Source of the DNA: Carallia brachiata
Taxonomy: Eukaryota > Streptophyta > Magnoliopsida > Malpighiales > Rhizophoraceae
NCBI GenBank assembly: GCA_021464245.1
Contig: JADCRB010000018.1
Location: 930,001-994,000, forward strand
Reading direction: 5' to 3'
Length of the DNA stretch: 64,000 nucleotides
The notes beneath the pieces were generated by a model, which ran no database searches, had not been told where the DNA came from, and was given only the letters and a program-made list of their open reading frames with translations. The translations under genes and the position numbers were made by a program. Below are positions 13,423 through 29,110 of the stretch, one piece after another; position 1 is the stretch's first letter, and the number at the start of each line of letters is the position of its first letter.

Positions 13423-16400
13423 CTAAATATTGATGGTCGCTTCCCAAAGCCTAAGAACTCCATTGCGGCCTCCACTGCAAATCCTTTTCCTTTCGAGGTC
13501 TGATGCCACGCATCTTACCTGGATGCCAAAAATGCAACCAACAACAAACAAAATGAGTGAAAATTTGTTGGGTAATCCTCCGGTTGACTATAACGAGGAA
13601 AAGGCCAATATGAAGCCACAAAGAAGCATAATAAAACTCGAAACTATCACTTGAAAAGGGTTCAAACAATATGCAAAGAAGAGGGACATTCTTCCACAGC
13701 GACAGCTCAAGTTTCTACCTCAGCATTCTGGCATAAAGTCATTGTTCATAAGGTCCATTCCACAGACTTGTGCTTAGATGTCTGGGATTATTGTACATAA
13801 GCTAAGCAAGCCAAAAAATGACTAAACATGCAAAAATATTTCTTAAAAAACATCCAGGTTTTCCATGGACCAATATTATGAGGAATCAAGATGCAAATAC
13901 CCACTTGGGTCTATCTAAATGAGTGTTTGGCTGGCTTTTATTCAGCTTGATCAGAGCGCTGAAAGTAGATAAAAAAAAAAAAAGGGCTAAAGAGAAACAA
14001 CTAAACAAGACATAAAGGTCCAAAGATGCAGATTTCAAAATGACACAACAAACCAAGAAAAAAAAAATCTTTTTTAACAAAAGAATTTATGTGAAAGACA
14101 AACTTTCAGTGGCACTGCATACATCAATATTTCAAAAAATGAAACAAGTGAGATTAATACCATAGCGACAGTCTTTTGTGGTGTTCTGTAAAGCTGCCAC
14201 CCAGCCATTCTTGACCCTGTGCCAGAGAAGCTACCATGTCTCTCTTGTGGTCGATGATAGAGAGACATAGAATTATCAGCTGCTCCAATTCCCAGCCAGT
14301 GTTCCCCAGCATTAATGGATAATATTGCAGCCGTATGAATGGTAACATTCTTCACACACCGTATACTTCCTGAATGCATGGGATGATAATGACCAACATA
14401 GAACCAAATATGGAGAAGGGAGATGGAGAAAAAAAGTTATAAAAAAAAAATGATTATGTTGCACATCACAGGATGACAACAGCAGCCAAAGCACGCCACG
14501 CCAAGCTGTTTATCCTCATCGATGAAGAACCATGAAAGAAACGGGAGATTAAAGCAAGACCAAAGGTTAAACTAGGTGGTAAGCATATGGCTTTACCCTG
14601 GTCATGGCTTTCATGTAAAATTTTGGATTTCCCATAAGTAATATACTCAACATCGAAAAAACTTTTATCGCAAAGGACACAAGTAAAAGACAACAAACAA
14701 GAATGTAACAAAGTCCTCTAATTGTGCTTAAAGTGTCATATGAAAACCTCAAATGCACACGGACAAACAGAGGACAAAAGAAATAAGGACATAAACAGCG
14801 TGGCGTTTCGATGCGTTGCATTTTTCAACCACTAAATACAACAATATGGCCGTCGCATAAGATCTTAGTTTGAGTGAGACCATTTTTCCTTGAGTATCAA
14901 ATAGGCTGAGGTTGACCATCAAGTTCAAACTTTTTCACTGAAGGGTTAACCTGACAAAACCAAACCATTGAACCAACTATTTGTACGTCCTTTGGTTCTT
15001 TTTAGGATTCTTCAATTTGGGTGGGTTTGAAAATTTCAGGAATCAACATGGTTGGTTTTATAGCTGCATGCACCCCAAAAACAACCTGAACTGAATACAG
15101 GCCCAATAGAACCTTGACTGAAACCCAACCTTCAGGTAATTTCAAAAAGTAAAGTAAGATGTTATCAGTCAAGAAAATATCGATGCTCTTACCCTCGTCA
15201 TTTTCCCAAAATCGAAGTAGGCCATCAGTTGAACCTGAAAAATAAAATGCTTTGTTAATTGTTCATTGGCACTAGGTAAACCCCACCATATGAGAAACAT
15301 GAATTAACGGAGAAATGTAATTCTTAACAGACGGAACCAACACATTGTTGCCTACCAGTTATTATTCCTCTGTCCGATGTGGAATAATCAACACACAATA
15401 TTGGACCAGCATGGCAGGCTAGAACAGCATCACATGTTCCTCTTGTAACAGACCACACTCTTGCTGTCCAATCATCACTACCAGTGACCAAAGTGTCTCC
15501 GACCATTCTAATTGACCTGCATAATGGACATAAGTGCATGGCTCCTCCACAGTAATAATTGATTACTAAATAAAATAAAAAATAAGTCTGTTTCTTAAGC
15601 TCACCGAATCCATTTTGTATGTCCCAAAAGCTTGTGTATCTGCCTACCAGCACGGATGTCCCAGATGTTTGCAACCCTGTCAATAAAAGTGTTCACCAGA
15701 TTGACTTCAACTTAAAGAGTGAATATGGTAAAAGCCTTACTCTATACAACATAAATCAAAATTTGACACTTTAAATAACATACGCATCTCTACCAGCAGC
15801 AGCCAGAATTCCAGTGGAATCATCATATTCAATGCATAGGACTGCACTAGAGCAGCGGCCGACTGTTGCTACACAAGTATCAGTTCGGACATCCCACATC
15901 TTCACAGTCCCATCATGGGCAGCACTAAGGACACGTTCACCTGACAGCATACGGACACAGCTGACCTACAAGATTATATAACAAAAATTTCATGAGGTTT
16001 TGGATGCCTAGCCATATATTTCTTTTTGTTAGTTATCTCCACAACATCTAAGCTCTACAAATCAAAAATTGGAAAAAATTTGTGCTTAAAGTTGTGCCAA
16101 GTAACCATTCCACCTAAAAGCTTAAGCTGTTAGGGGAGGCTAAGGATAGGGATCATATATTATACTTCAAATTGTTTAAACTTAGAACAGAAAAGCAGCA
16201 TGTGTGCATGATATGCACAAATATATTAGTCGCTAATGATGTGGAATGCCTCTATAAAGCAACAAAAAAAAAAAAAAAAATCCCCAGATAAGCAAGGCCA
16301 GCAGGTACACAGAAAAACAGGGGATAGTGAAAAAAAGCGACAAAAAGGTTCATAACAACAATCAGGTAAAAGATCTATTAAAATTTAGCACGCAGATGGC

Positions 16401-19400
16401 ATTAAGATCTATTAAATGGAAATTGGAGTTACTACAGATAGACTTGGATAAATGTCTCAAGATGGCAATATTTGACTAAAATTGCATCAGACTGCAAAAT
16501 TTTGTGATCCAGGCTCTTCGCCTAACCCTGCATACTAATGTTGGACACACATTGGATAGAACAGCTGTTTACTTAGGTGCAATCCTCCAAATATACAGGA
16601 GAAATATACAAAGAAATTAATGTATGTGTAGCACAGGATCCTCCAAATATATGGGAGAAATCTACGAAATTTAAAGGTACATATTTTGGTTATGGGTATG
16701 TGATGTTGACTATAAACCAACTCCAAGAAGCATAGCAAAAAAACCACCTTTTTTATTTCTAAACCTGGTTGAAAAATTAGTGACGATGCAGCATATAAGC
16801 AAACCTGTGCATCATGGCCCTTGAGTTCTTCTAGAAGTTGGGAAGTTTGCTTATCCCACACAATGATAGACTGATCGTCCGATCCTGAAACTACCTTTCC
16901 TCGATCAGAACTTATGGCACGAACAGCTCTGCATCGGCAATCCACAGACAGAGAGCAACGGCAGATATTACCAAGAGGAATAACCACTGAAAAGTACGGT
17001 TATGTACATTATAACTTCAAGAGACAATTAAAATAGGTAACGTACCTTGTATGCCCCTTCAGAGTTGCCCTAAGTTCAGAACCACGAATACTGGGGTCCC
17101 AGATTTTAACCTGCTTGCAGTCAATACGCATTATTTATCACGAATCTTCACCATGCAATATGATACTGCTTCTGTAATTAATTATCCATTAAGGATTATA
17201 GATTTCTAAATTGTATGATTGATCAGTCCCAATATGTAAAATGGATCGTTTGTCAAAACCCAGAAATCGGAGTCTCCAGATTTTAGTTGCAAAGCTTGGT
17301 AGTAAACAAATTCTTAAAAAATAATAATAGCAAAGGCACAAGAAAGCACGGCACCACCATTGAACTTCCAAATATGACTGATGATTCTTAGTGTCAAATA
17401 CCATCTTAAAAGAAATAAATATGATAATTTACCATACAGTCTGTGCTTCCACTTATAAAGAATCCTGCATCATCACGATCACCCACCAGGTCCCACACCT
17501 CTCTTCTTGTTACACAATGTAAAGCAGTGACTGCACCGCTATGACCTCTAAGTACACGAACATTGGTTTGAAGTTTCTTTTGCCCAGCAGATAAATCTTG
17601 TTTAAGAGGAGGGCCATTTGCATTTGCACCTGAACTTAAAAAGAAATACATAGTGTTGTTATGATAGTAGACAACTGGAATACAATATATTGAATGACAA
17701 AGACAAACCTGAATTGCCATCAGACCCCCATCTACGAACACGGCCAAAAGAATTTGTTCTCGATGAGTCTCTACTGAACATGCTTTGAACCCAGCTCCTA
17801 CCAATACCAGAAGCCTCAGCAGGTTGCTGATTCTCATCCTTAGAATCTTTTGGACGAGGAGATGCCAATCCATAAGATGACATAGATTGGTTCTTTACAG
17901 ATGAGACTCCCCAGTATCCAACACGAAGTTGCTGGATGTGAGAGAAAAATCCCCTGAGCTTTATCTGAAACATTAACCAAGTTTCAGTTACAGAGACCAC
18001 GGTTGTTAGATTACCGTAACCATTCTCAATCCACCAAACCTCATCAGATCACTGAAGACAAAGACCCAATGGATTGAGAAACCAAAACATTGAGACAAAA
18101 CAAGCAAAATAAGGAAAGCACAAATGAAATGAAATTTTGGGGATGAAAAGGATTTCTTGTGGCATGACTCTCTGTAGGTTGAGAATTTTTAACAACAGAT
18201 GAAGCATCATTAAAGAAAATGGAAACAAGAAATACCACTAAATTAGGCACAATATGACAAATGGAAGTATTATCAAATATAAGAGTAGACAAGGCTGTGT
18301 GTAAAGATGAATTTATTTTCTCGAGAATCTGGTATTGAGTGCAAGTTGCCAAAGCATGCAAAAATTATTGATGCAAGTTTCTAAAAAAAAGGAAAAAAAA
18401 AAATTAAAGAACTAACTAACTTCTTTAAAATTTATGCTTTTATGAAGTGGAAGACAGTAATATCATATATCATTTCTTAAAAGTGTAGGGTTATTTGCAA
18501 GGAAATCAAGTTATGCCAACTTCAAGGGTGGTTGAATATCATGAAGTTAGTGAACTCAGGACTGACAAATAGGTGGCTTTTGCCAACACCTACCCTCACA
18601 TTGGAAAAAAAAATGGACATCTAGTAGTACATGAGACCCAAAGTTGCCACATTTGGATTTCAAAGCCTGTTCACCTTGGGTCATCAGGTAGATTAGTCAG
18701 CTTAGGCATTATAAGATATCAAACCAGTTACACCACTCACATAAATAACAATATTTTACCCTGCGCTATAGGCTACCATGCATCTCATTGAAACCTTGCA
18801 CTGGGATGGTGCCGAAAATGTAGCCGCCTTAAAGCATACAGAAGGCCATATTGCTTGGGGTAGATTTTGGGGACTCTAACTAGATGTAAAAGATATTTCA
18901 GCCAGAAGACTCTAACACTCATTTGAGATTGGAAACAGACTACAAATTGAAATGACCAATTGCAAGTAAAGCCACGTTAGGCAATTTAAGCCACAGGACT
19001 CAGCCTTGTTTTTCACAAATTGTAAGACGGTTAGGCATTGCAGGTATAAACTAAGTATAAGTTTGGATATCCCATGTGATGTTGAAATCCAATCGCAATT
19101 TGACTCTTTAGAACATAGAACCTTAAACAGAAAAAATGTCGTAGAGTCAAAAAATATTCCTGTGAAATTTTCCCCATTGCATTAACACAATCCAATTTTA
19201 TTGAGTTGGGACAGCAGCCTGTTGTTCAGTACATTGTGATTAAAAGAATAAAACTAGGAGTGATCATTTATTATTCAATTACTACAATACTTAACAACCT
19301 CACATATCAATATTTAAGCAAATAAAAACTAATGAGTGCCTGAATCAATTACTGTATCAAAGATCAAACAGTCAAGTTGTTTGGTTAATTTAAAAGTCTA

Positions 19401-22400
19401 AGCAAATAAGGAACCATAGCATAGCTGAGTCAATTAGCATATCCAGAATGAACAATTGAAAATCAAAATGAAAGTAAAATCACATGTGACAGAGACTGTA
19501 AAGATTTGCAGAAGCGGAGGCCCAGTAAGTTAGATGGACCACAAGAGGGAAGAAGCAAGCAACACTAAATGGGCTTTTGGACACCATTTCTTACCTAAAA
19601 CCTTAAGGCTTAGGTTATGGGTCTTCTAGCCACGATTATATGTTGTTTTACTTCTTCCTTCCTTTCCAATATAGGACTTATATCTTTATACTTCAACAGA
19701 GACCAGGCACTGAAGCACAGTTGTCAGAAAAAATCCAATATAAAGACCTTGATATTCTGGTCAAAAAACAAAAGACGAAACAACAGCAAATCCTTAAAGT
19801 TACACTGAACCACAATTAAAACTAAAACTTAAGGATTTCACTTACTAGTTGCTTGTATCCAACATTGTTCTTCTCTGCTATTGTTTCTATCATGTACCAG
19901 GCATCAGTATCAAGCAATCCCAACCCAGCCTAGAGAAATACATCAGATATGGTCAAAACAAATAACTCGTGCACGATGGGCAGAAAAAGGCAGAGAGAAA
20001 GGCAAATAAAGGATGAAGAGACCACCATATGTGATGCCACCAGAATTAGTTGTGTTGTTACTAAAGCTGCATAATTGGCTGACCTGAAAGAGAAATTGAA
20101 TATCAAAGTGTGTCAGCATCGTTCTCCAAGAAGTTTATAACTTCTATATCCAGAAAGTCAGAGGAGCAAAAGTCCTTCGCAAAGGATTCTAGGGAAACAA
20201 GAAAGTTCAAAACCTGAATGCTAAATAAAGTTACTTGAATTTATCCAGCCGAAAAAGAAAACAGTAACGAAATTCAACTTAAAGCATCCTGAAAAAATGT
20301 GACAACATATCTAATACTCAGCAGATGCAAGTGTTTTTCAGGTTAAGGGACAAACACAACGCAGCATAAAAAGAATCTACGTGAGTTTGCTCCCCAATCT
20401 GGCTAGTAAAGATTGGAGATTGATATAAAGACAGTGATATCTGTTAAAGGATTTAAGTGTCTTTTCCCTGTTTCTCAATATAAATTATGAGTCTGCCTCT
20501 TAGGGTAACGACTGCTTCTCATCCATTTTCTCTCTATTTTCATTATTAACAATATCAATCCTCCTCTGGTGCAACTCAGCCATGACCAGATTACAAGCCA
20601 AATGAAAACTGAACAAAGGAACTGAAAAAGATAGCTGTAGCCATGCACATAAATTACGGCCGAGAAAAAGATTGCCCAAAAAGCCAACCCACCATAAATG
20701 AGTCACTAAAGATAAATGCAACGAAGCAATGAGAGATAAAAGTAACCAACAGTTATGAAGGAAGAACTCTCCCACAATACCACAAAGACTTTTTCTATTG
20801 GAAGAAGTATAGACATCATAATATATCAGGAAAGTGGGTAACCAAACTTTACACTTATATGATTCTTCTTCTCTTTACCTTATCTCATCATAAAATATTA
20901 ATATCAATAAGCATAACAGTCAGGGCTTCCATCAAACTGATTGTCCAAAAAAGTTGGGAAATTTGGGACTACGAAATCTAAGGTGATGAGTACTTGGGTA
21001 TAGCCAGATAACACTCTTCTTTAAGGCGAACATAGCACAATTATGTAGACAGAGAGGAGAGGAAACTAAGTCACTTATCCAGTAAGCCATATTCTTGAAC
21101 TCAAGGACATAAAGTGAACAGAACAATAATGAGGATTTTGTATGTGCAACAACTAAACAGTGCATACTTGCTTGAAAAATGCTCCATGAGATAATCAAAG
21201 TATCCTTCCCAAAACCTGCAAGAAAATCAAATACAAAATCAAAATTTTCTCTTTTAAATATCACATCTTATTAAACAAAAATATCCAACTAGGTGGGGGC
21301 AAAGGTACAACTTTAGAATGCCAAAGTGTACAAGAAATAACCTAATAAAAAGAAGGAGCCAAAACAACTTATTGCGTGTGTAGGTTAGTTTCGGAGGATC
21401 AAAAGCTGGTGTTCGAAAGCAATTAGCTGCATTTAACATGTATCAAGCACTATCTGGTTTATAAGCCACCAATTTCAACTGTCAGTCACTAGTTGGTGAT
21501 CAGTTGTCAACTAAATCAAACAGGCTCATAGTTATTATTGGAAAACATTTTCTCAAAAGATCATGAGTTTGAATAGTGTTGCCCTCACATTTAATTGTAC
21601 AAGTAAGGTGGGCATGTACTTTCTTCACGCATCCAGCCCAACAGAGCAAGGCTTTTGTGCGAGAGGCAATCCATTTTTAAGCCTCACCCAACAGCTAAAG
21701 CTTTGAGGTTGACTAGCTTCTTGACACATTTCAAGTGCCAAAATGACGGTCATTGGAAACTGGTATTGAACATTAATACCATTCTAGTGTACTGCAAAAG
21801 TGATGGCAGGATAGAACAAAATAGATCCCAAAAAGGACCTTTAGTGCATACCGTAGTTCTTCCCATATGGACATAGAAATAAGATGGCGCTGGACATAGT
21901 CAGAAACATTATTAACATCCTTCTTGTACATCTCTGCGGACACCTCAAGGGCATCTCTAATGGTTGACACGTCATTTCTGGCAGTTGCACGACTAATTGC
22001 TGTTTTAAGCTGAATTGTGCACATAACCACAATTCAGAGAAAATAAAATATACACAAGATGCGGAGGGGGTGAAAAGCAATCAATTTGCAAGTGAGCAAA
22101 AACATCACATAAACAAGGCAAAAGAAAAACTAAACCACAAAATCTATTTAGAAAAATCAGACTTAAGGTTGACATTGATGTTGTCCACACTTCAAATTCA
22201 ACCAATAACAACAATCTTATACCAAATCGGAGCATACTTATCGTGTCTGCATACCAGTTCTTTCACTGCAATAAACTGCTCATCAGTTAACTGGCATTGC
22301 CCTCCCTGCAACCATAAACCTAACCAAAATTTAGCTAAATTCCAACCACGGCTATGATAAAATAAATTTATACCTTTTATGGCTACATACCGAGTGTATG

Positions 22401-25400
22401 TGCTCTCTTATACATTCGACAAAGCCACTCCCACCAATACCCTCAGCATCAGACTCGATCAACGCTGCAAGGCCAAAACAAAGTAATGTTTATTTACAAT
22501 ACACTGTAATTTGCACAATTAATATGCACTGCAACTGACAAATATTATGCTTTTTGCCTTAAATGTTAACAAGAGAGCTGATCTCTCGCAGAAGAATACC
22601 AAGGATTGTGCCATATTCAAACGATGAAAGTGGATCATCAGTAGCTCCCAATTTAAGCAGACGCAGCCATAAACCCTGTGCCAGAAGACGAAAAAGATAC
22701 AATATCCAACGCTATCATTAACAAAAAATGATCTGGAAATTATGTTCTAAATAAAATTGGGCAAGAACAGAGACTGGACCAATATCAAAACCTACGTTTC
22801 ACCCATTAACACATTTCCCTTGGTAATATTTGTGGGTCTGGATGAATATTGCATTATTTTACAAGTGTGATGGTAGCTCCTAGCTTCTGTCAGTAGTTAG
22901 AGATAATGGATGGGAGAAAGAAAGCACTAACAAGAGGAAGGGATTGACTGCTGAGTTTCTAAAATTTAAGAAACACGGAAATAAACTGGAACCAAAAACC
23001 AAAAGAGATACATCAACTGCAAATGTTGTTCTCCAGAAAAAGATAGATGCCGAATCCTGCAACCTGGATCTACACTGCTTTGCCGGTTCTATGAAACCGA
23101 GTGTTGCTTCTTTATTACAATCTCAACTTCATGCAACCAAAAGATACAATTTATGTTCATAAAAGTAAAAGTGAGCAATGAGGATCTGATGGAGAAAAGA
23201 TACCCCTCAGTTCAACATCTGGCAATTGTATGTTGATGTTTAACCTTGCAAAGTTATAATGTCATACATGAAACAAAATAAAGCAATTTCAACCATCAAG
23301 GGATAACTATAATATCAATTTAAACTCCAGCTATCTTAGGCATTGTTATTTCCAATGTACATGAAACCCAAGTACCAGAAATTTAATTGATTTTTAAATA
23401 GAAGTAAAATAGAGGTTCACCTGAAGCTTAACTTTGATGTCCAAAACCATGCGGTCCCTTTCAGCCTATAGCATATTAATATTTTGGGTTTAGGATAATT
23501 CTAGAATTCAAATAATTAGACGTACAATTTGCATCAGAATCATGTTATGACGAACTTACAGCTCTCTCCATTGGACTAAGGGAATCCTTACCCACTTGCA
23601 CAGATGGGGAGCTGGTAAGTAAATAAGAAAAACTAGTGATTGCAATGGTAAGGAAGAGAATAATATGATGGCACCTAGCATAAAGCAATTCGGGACACAT
23701 AGAACTTTCTCAATTATCAAAAACAAATTACCCGGGAGCATGCTTTATGTATTCAAAAGCTCCACTTGCTGCTGCAAGAATCTGCTTCCTCTTCTCCTTT
23801 TGCTCTTCTGATATAATGTTAGAAGGAAACCTATCATATGTATATTTAGCACCTGAACCTAAATGACCACGGACAAAGACAAAGGAATTTATTATATCAA
23901 ACTAACAATATTTGATAAGAATTGACAACGAATTCATGCATAACAATCTTGGCACTAACAAATCACCTGACACTCCCCCATCTGGTTCTGATATGGTTGT
24001 AATCTCAGGCTCTGTCATAGGTGAAGGAAAAATTGAAATAGGATTTTGACCCCGGCCAATTGCATCTTGTAACTTGTCAAGGGGATTGTTATTATTTTCC
24101 TCTGATCCTATGCCTCTCTCCAGATAATCCAAGAACCCATGTGAATCTAAAAACTGTGTTATCTGCAAACAACAACAAAGTAACAATGAAAAAGGGAAAA
24201 GCAAAGAAACTGCTTAGAAATGGAAGTTGAAATATAATGCACACATCAATAAACTAAACGATATCCACAATTAACCAGCTCAGCTTTAATGAAATTGATA
24301 TTTATGCAAATGATATATCAGAAAACAGCAAACCACCATGGGATCTGCAGGTTGGTTGGTTGACCGAGAGCGCCTCTTCAAGAAAGCTTGAGTGTTGAAG
24401 ACATGACTTGCAGAATTTTCCTGACAATGAGTTCTAATGAGAACAAACTCGAGCGAGACTAAGATCTGCAGGTATACATAAGCATTGCATGCAATATGAG
24501 AATAAACTTAAATTACATACAATAAAGTTGCGGTATCCCCCTAAAATTGAAGCAAAGAACTTTAGGAATATCAACCTGCAAATGATAAAAGAATTTAAAT
24601 ATTCTAAAAGAAAGCAAATAGCAACTGCAAAATATAGAACAGTTGTTCATTTTTAATTCCTTTGATATTGCATTCACATAACAAATCAAGCACCCACAAG
24701 TAACAATGATGGAGAGCTGTTAAGTGAAAATAAAGGCCCCTGATGCAAGTAAGAAAGAAAAACCCAGCAGAACAACCATCGGTTCCGGCTGTCCATTATA
24801 AAGCAGCACTACATGCTACAGGAAACATATGAACTTCAATTCAATGTGTTCAGTGAGAAAAAGCAGCAAACAACAGTTTATTATCTCAATTGAGGAAGAG
24901 ATTTATGAGATAAGATCATACACAGAGTAAAAAAGATTGAAAAATGCAGGAGGTCGGTGAAGCAGTCATGAAAGGGCATATTCATAATGAACTAACTCAT
25001 AAATAAAGAAGGTTCTATAATTCCTGGAATTTCTGCCATAAAGCTTTCTTTTGTCTTGCATTCACAACTTGAAGCCATTTAAGATAGTTCCAAGCAAAAG
25101 TGGGAAAGGGAATCCCCAAAATTTGCAGGGCAGTGTGGCAAGCAAAGTAATTTACAAGAAACTACAGCAAGAACTCTATGGTAGGCTACACACATACAAA
25201 GTATCTCAGTTTGTGTGTCTTTATTTTTGCTATAAATTGAGTAGTTGAAACCTAAGGAAAACTCTAAGCACCCTCCAAGAGAGGAAAAAGGGGAATGGGA
25301 TGTAAAGCATATCGGGTATTACTGATGGACCATAATCTGAAATGAATATCTTCAGCAACTATATAAATTGCAAGAAATAGTCAAAGAAATTGGTTCAAGG

Positions 25401-27999
25401 AAAGCAATCGGTACTTCATAAAAAGTTCACATGCATCCAAGTATCACCTCAGTTGAAGATCATGATCCTCTCCCCAAGGCTTGTTGCAACCTTTAGCATA
25501 AAGGTCTGATGAACTGACTGGACCGGCCTTCATCTGATCGATCCCCACAACATTGGGATACAACAACTTTAATATTTCATAGCGCAGAGAACCTGCTTCT
25601 GGCTCTGGAATCAGGGGTATTTCCTCTGACGTACTAATACGGTTATATTCAAGGTCCACAACAACAACCTGCAATGGAACAAAGTGACAGTTAGAGAAAG
25701 TCTCAACAAAATTTTCTGTTGCACATGCACACCACAATACACACACACACACACACACACACAAAAGCATAAAGACAAATAGGAAAAAAGGAAATATATG
25801 ACCAAAAGAAGGGAAATGTAGCAAACTAAAAATTAAGCTTACACCATCCATTGCAAGATTCGACGTATCAACACCAGAATGGAGACCCATCATATATGGA
25901 GTAGGGGCATCAATGTAGTCCACTCCACTGAAAAAGAGTAATGGAATGTAGACATGCTTGGGCACAAGAAACATAAAATGATCAGAAAGCCAGCAATGTG
26001 GCACAACAAAGATAAAATTATTAGAAGCGACAGTAATGTCAAGCTCTAGACAATCAGAAATGCTGCCAAGAGACAAATAATATATCATAATGTAATCTTC
26101 TAAAACTCAGAGAGAAAACATTAGACTTCCATAACTTACCTGCCACCTGAAGGGATAAATTAAATGGCAAATGGCCTCAGAAACAAGAGTTAAAAGAGAA
26201 TACCTGCCCAAGATAAAAGAGAACAATCAACAAAAAAGGAATCCAATGCCAAAGAGAGCACCATCTAAAATTATGGACAAGAGTAACATCTAAAATTATG
26301 CAAAAAGGATAACCACCAATGATTATAAAAAAATTTTACTTCTATTTTTTTATCCCCTTCTCTGTTTTTCTTTCATTTATTTTCCTTGTTGGCAGAGTCA
26401 GGCATATTATCTTCATCTGACGATTGCAAAAAGGAGATCAATAAACCTATGCAGAATGATCAAATATCATCCCCCCACCCAAAGGAAAAAAGCTTCCAGA
26501 CTCATTCACTGTAATGCTGCCCCAGAAATTAGCAGCAATCAGTGAAATTGTTCCCAGCAGCTAAGTGAAGTTAGTTGCCAGATATAAAATAAGATAAAAC
26601 AAAAGAGGAGTGTATTTCAAATTTTCTGATTAAAAAACTAGGAAATGTCAAAGGTCGGAGAGTTACTTATTGGATCGAAGCAGAATCCTCCTTTCAAGTA
26701 ATACAGCAGTAAAAAGTTTGATTAAGTTGTCCACATCCAAGCACTGCACCAGTGGTTGAAATGATATCTGCATTCAGTGAAATAGATGTCACTCATCACA
26801 CAATGGCCTCGAAGAGAACACTTACTAAGCTATTAAATCAGCAAAGGCAGAACGTCATTGGTAAAACAAAGAAAAGCTAGAGAGACATACATCAGCAAAT
26901 GGGAGCCCATCTTTTGGAGGAGCCTCCACAGAAAGCAGACAGTTCTCGATAGCAAACAGGACTCGCTCTTGTCCGGGATTAGGCATAGGAACGCTAGACA
27001 CCACGTATGCTATAACATCCCATAATGGCTTGCTGAAAAGTTCACAGAGATGAGAAAATTAAGCAGAGCAAATTGCGCATTGATTTCCATTCTATAATAC
27101 ACTAGATAGTATCCTGGAAAGAATGAAAGAAAGTCAATTAACCAAATTGCCTGTATCCTAGCCATCATTAGCAATATTATAACCACTCAAGCTTCCACGA
27201 AGTTAAACAGAATTACCTACTCCCATCAGGAGAGAAGCAGAGTGCAAAAATCTCTTCGAGTGCACTCCGAAGAACATGGAAACTAGGTGAGTGCGAGACC
27301 AGGCAGATGCACTTGTCTGCAAATGAATTTGCAGGTATCCGGTAAGCCTCTGCAATATCCTCACTAACCGGATCCCTAAAAGCAATGCAGCTAACATAAA
27401 TTTTCGATCCATCGCCCTCTGCAGGAGGAATTTAAAAAAAAAAAAAAAGTTTCACTTCATCGAAAATACTTGCTAATAACAAGTATCATATTACTATCAC
27501 TTCAAGTCAACTCAACGAAACTTAGTCAGGAATCAACTCCATTGATCCCTACAGTTAAATGCGAACTTTCAATAAATAAATGAAATTCGAGGTAATTATA
27601 ACAAATGTAAATACCAGTCAAAACAATGGGATAGCTCCGGGGAAAAGTGGAGGCATCATTGGCATCGAATCCAGACAAGTACAACTCCACACCGGCCGGC
27701 AAAACGCACTGCAAATTCGATCAAAAAAAAATCAGATCCACAAACACTAGACCACTGAATTAAAAAAAAAATTAAAAAACAGAAAGACAGAAAAATATGA
27801 CGCAAGAAAATGTTGCGGGGCGTACCGTCGGAAGCTGGGGAGGAGGGGGAGGGTAGAGAGAGTGATTGTCGGGAGGGTACTGGTCAAGAAGAGAAGAGAG
27901 GTACATGACGCCGGTGCCGTGGAAGCCTTTGTTGCCGTCCAGAGTACGAATCTCCGGGCCCAGCCCGCACACCACGAAATACTCGAAGATCCTCGCCAT
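13423..27999 (-). CDS. SCD1: SCD1, DENN domain and WD-repeat protein (31 exons)
   Basis: Homologue of STOMATAL CYTOKINESIS DEFECTIVE 1, a plasma-membrane/endocytic vesicle protein needed for cytokinesis, polarized growth and clathrin-linked trafficking; DENN domains act on Rab GTPases. The start at 27999 gives MARIFEYFVVCGLGPE. Exons 27826-27999 to 24521-24575 encode the tripartite DENN region (FPRSYPIVLT, LVSHSP, HVYIPLLFFSGVDYIDAPTP). A linker follows (RDALEVSAEMYKKD, IQQLRVGYWGVSSVK). Eight C-terminal WD repeats begin near 17600 (HSGAVTALHC, SGSTDC, VVSGSDDQSIIVWDKQT, WTARVWSV, GVLRLW) and end in ATINI at 13423. The 31 exons I traced sum to 3624 nt, exactly 1208 codons, with every junction GT-AG and in phase, so the gene looks intact. 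The longest intron is 17965-19845. It is divergent from the CCR4 gene at 29111. Confidence 0.95.
25739..25763. repeat. (AC)n microsatellite
   Basis: About 12 AC units lie in the SCD1 intron between exons 25843-25956 and 25448-25668. Confidence 0.9.
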
Positions 28000-29110
28000 T
28001 CTTGTTCTTTTTCCGGCGAGTTTCGATTCGCTTCTAAGAAGCAAGAGTTTTCTATCTCCGACTCACCCTCATTGTCTTGTTTTGCGCATAATTGCGATGT
28101 ATTTTGGGGAGGAAGACGGAGAACTGCCGTGTCTGATCTGCCTGATTATTGAGTTTATTGACTAATTACTCTTTTAATTAGCTCAGCCCCTGGATAATTA
28201 TATTTATTTCTTTTCTTTAAAAAAAATCTCTCAAAAGTTTTTCTTTTCATTGAAATTCCTTTTTTTTTTAACTTTCTTCAGAATGAAATTTGTTTTTTAA
28301 CTGTTAATTTATTATAATAATTAGGCTCGTAGATAGATTTGATTATACACACAAAATCATTGATCGCAAAGATTACACTGATTGCAAACATTGATTGTAG
28401 GTTTAAATTCAAGTTTTAACTGTTGGTTTTCGGCGATGTAATATATTTACATTTTAGTTTCGTTTATAGAATTATTTTAATTTCGATCCCGACATAAGTA
28501 TAATCGGTGCAATATTCCATATTGACGTGCGATTAACTTTTCTTCATGCCTATTTTTTATATAAAAAGCAAAGATTACAATGGGAATTAAAAAAAAAAAG
28601 TAGTTTAAAGCCCTAATTTATTCCCGCAACCAAATTTGAAATTGAATCGAATAATTTTTAAATATGAGATAATATTATAATTTTTAAAAAAATATTAATA
28701 TTTTAAGTATTGATGTTTTGAGCGTTATCTTAATTAAAATTAAGATAAATATTTTTAAAATAAAATTAATAATTTTTAAAATACTTGTTATTTTTATATT
28801 TTACACATTATTATTTTTTTTTTAAAAATATTAATTTTAATTTTAATTTTAATTAATACACCATACGAAACAAAAATATTCGTGATATTATGTTGGTACC
28901 TATAATTTTTTCCATTTATTTGCTCGGAATTATAAAAAAAAAGGGGAAAAAAAGAATTACCGAAAATCTATTGGCGCTAAACTCAGTTATCCGAGTTACC
29001 GCTCATGTTGGAACTTGCCAACAACCTCAACTTCAACTTCCCCTATCCAAATTTAGGATTGCCTTTGACAACCCAAAACCCACCCACTTCGTCAAGCTTC
29101 CACTCAAAAA
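28000..29110. promoter_or_regulatory. Divergent intergenic region shared by SCD1 and CCR4-5
   Basis: About 1.1 kb separates the two start codons, which point away from each other. 28000-28150 is GC-richer and likely 5' UTR of SCD1. 28200-28870 is extremely A/T rich with poly-T and poly-A runs. No defined promoter element stands out. Confidence 0.5.
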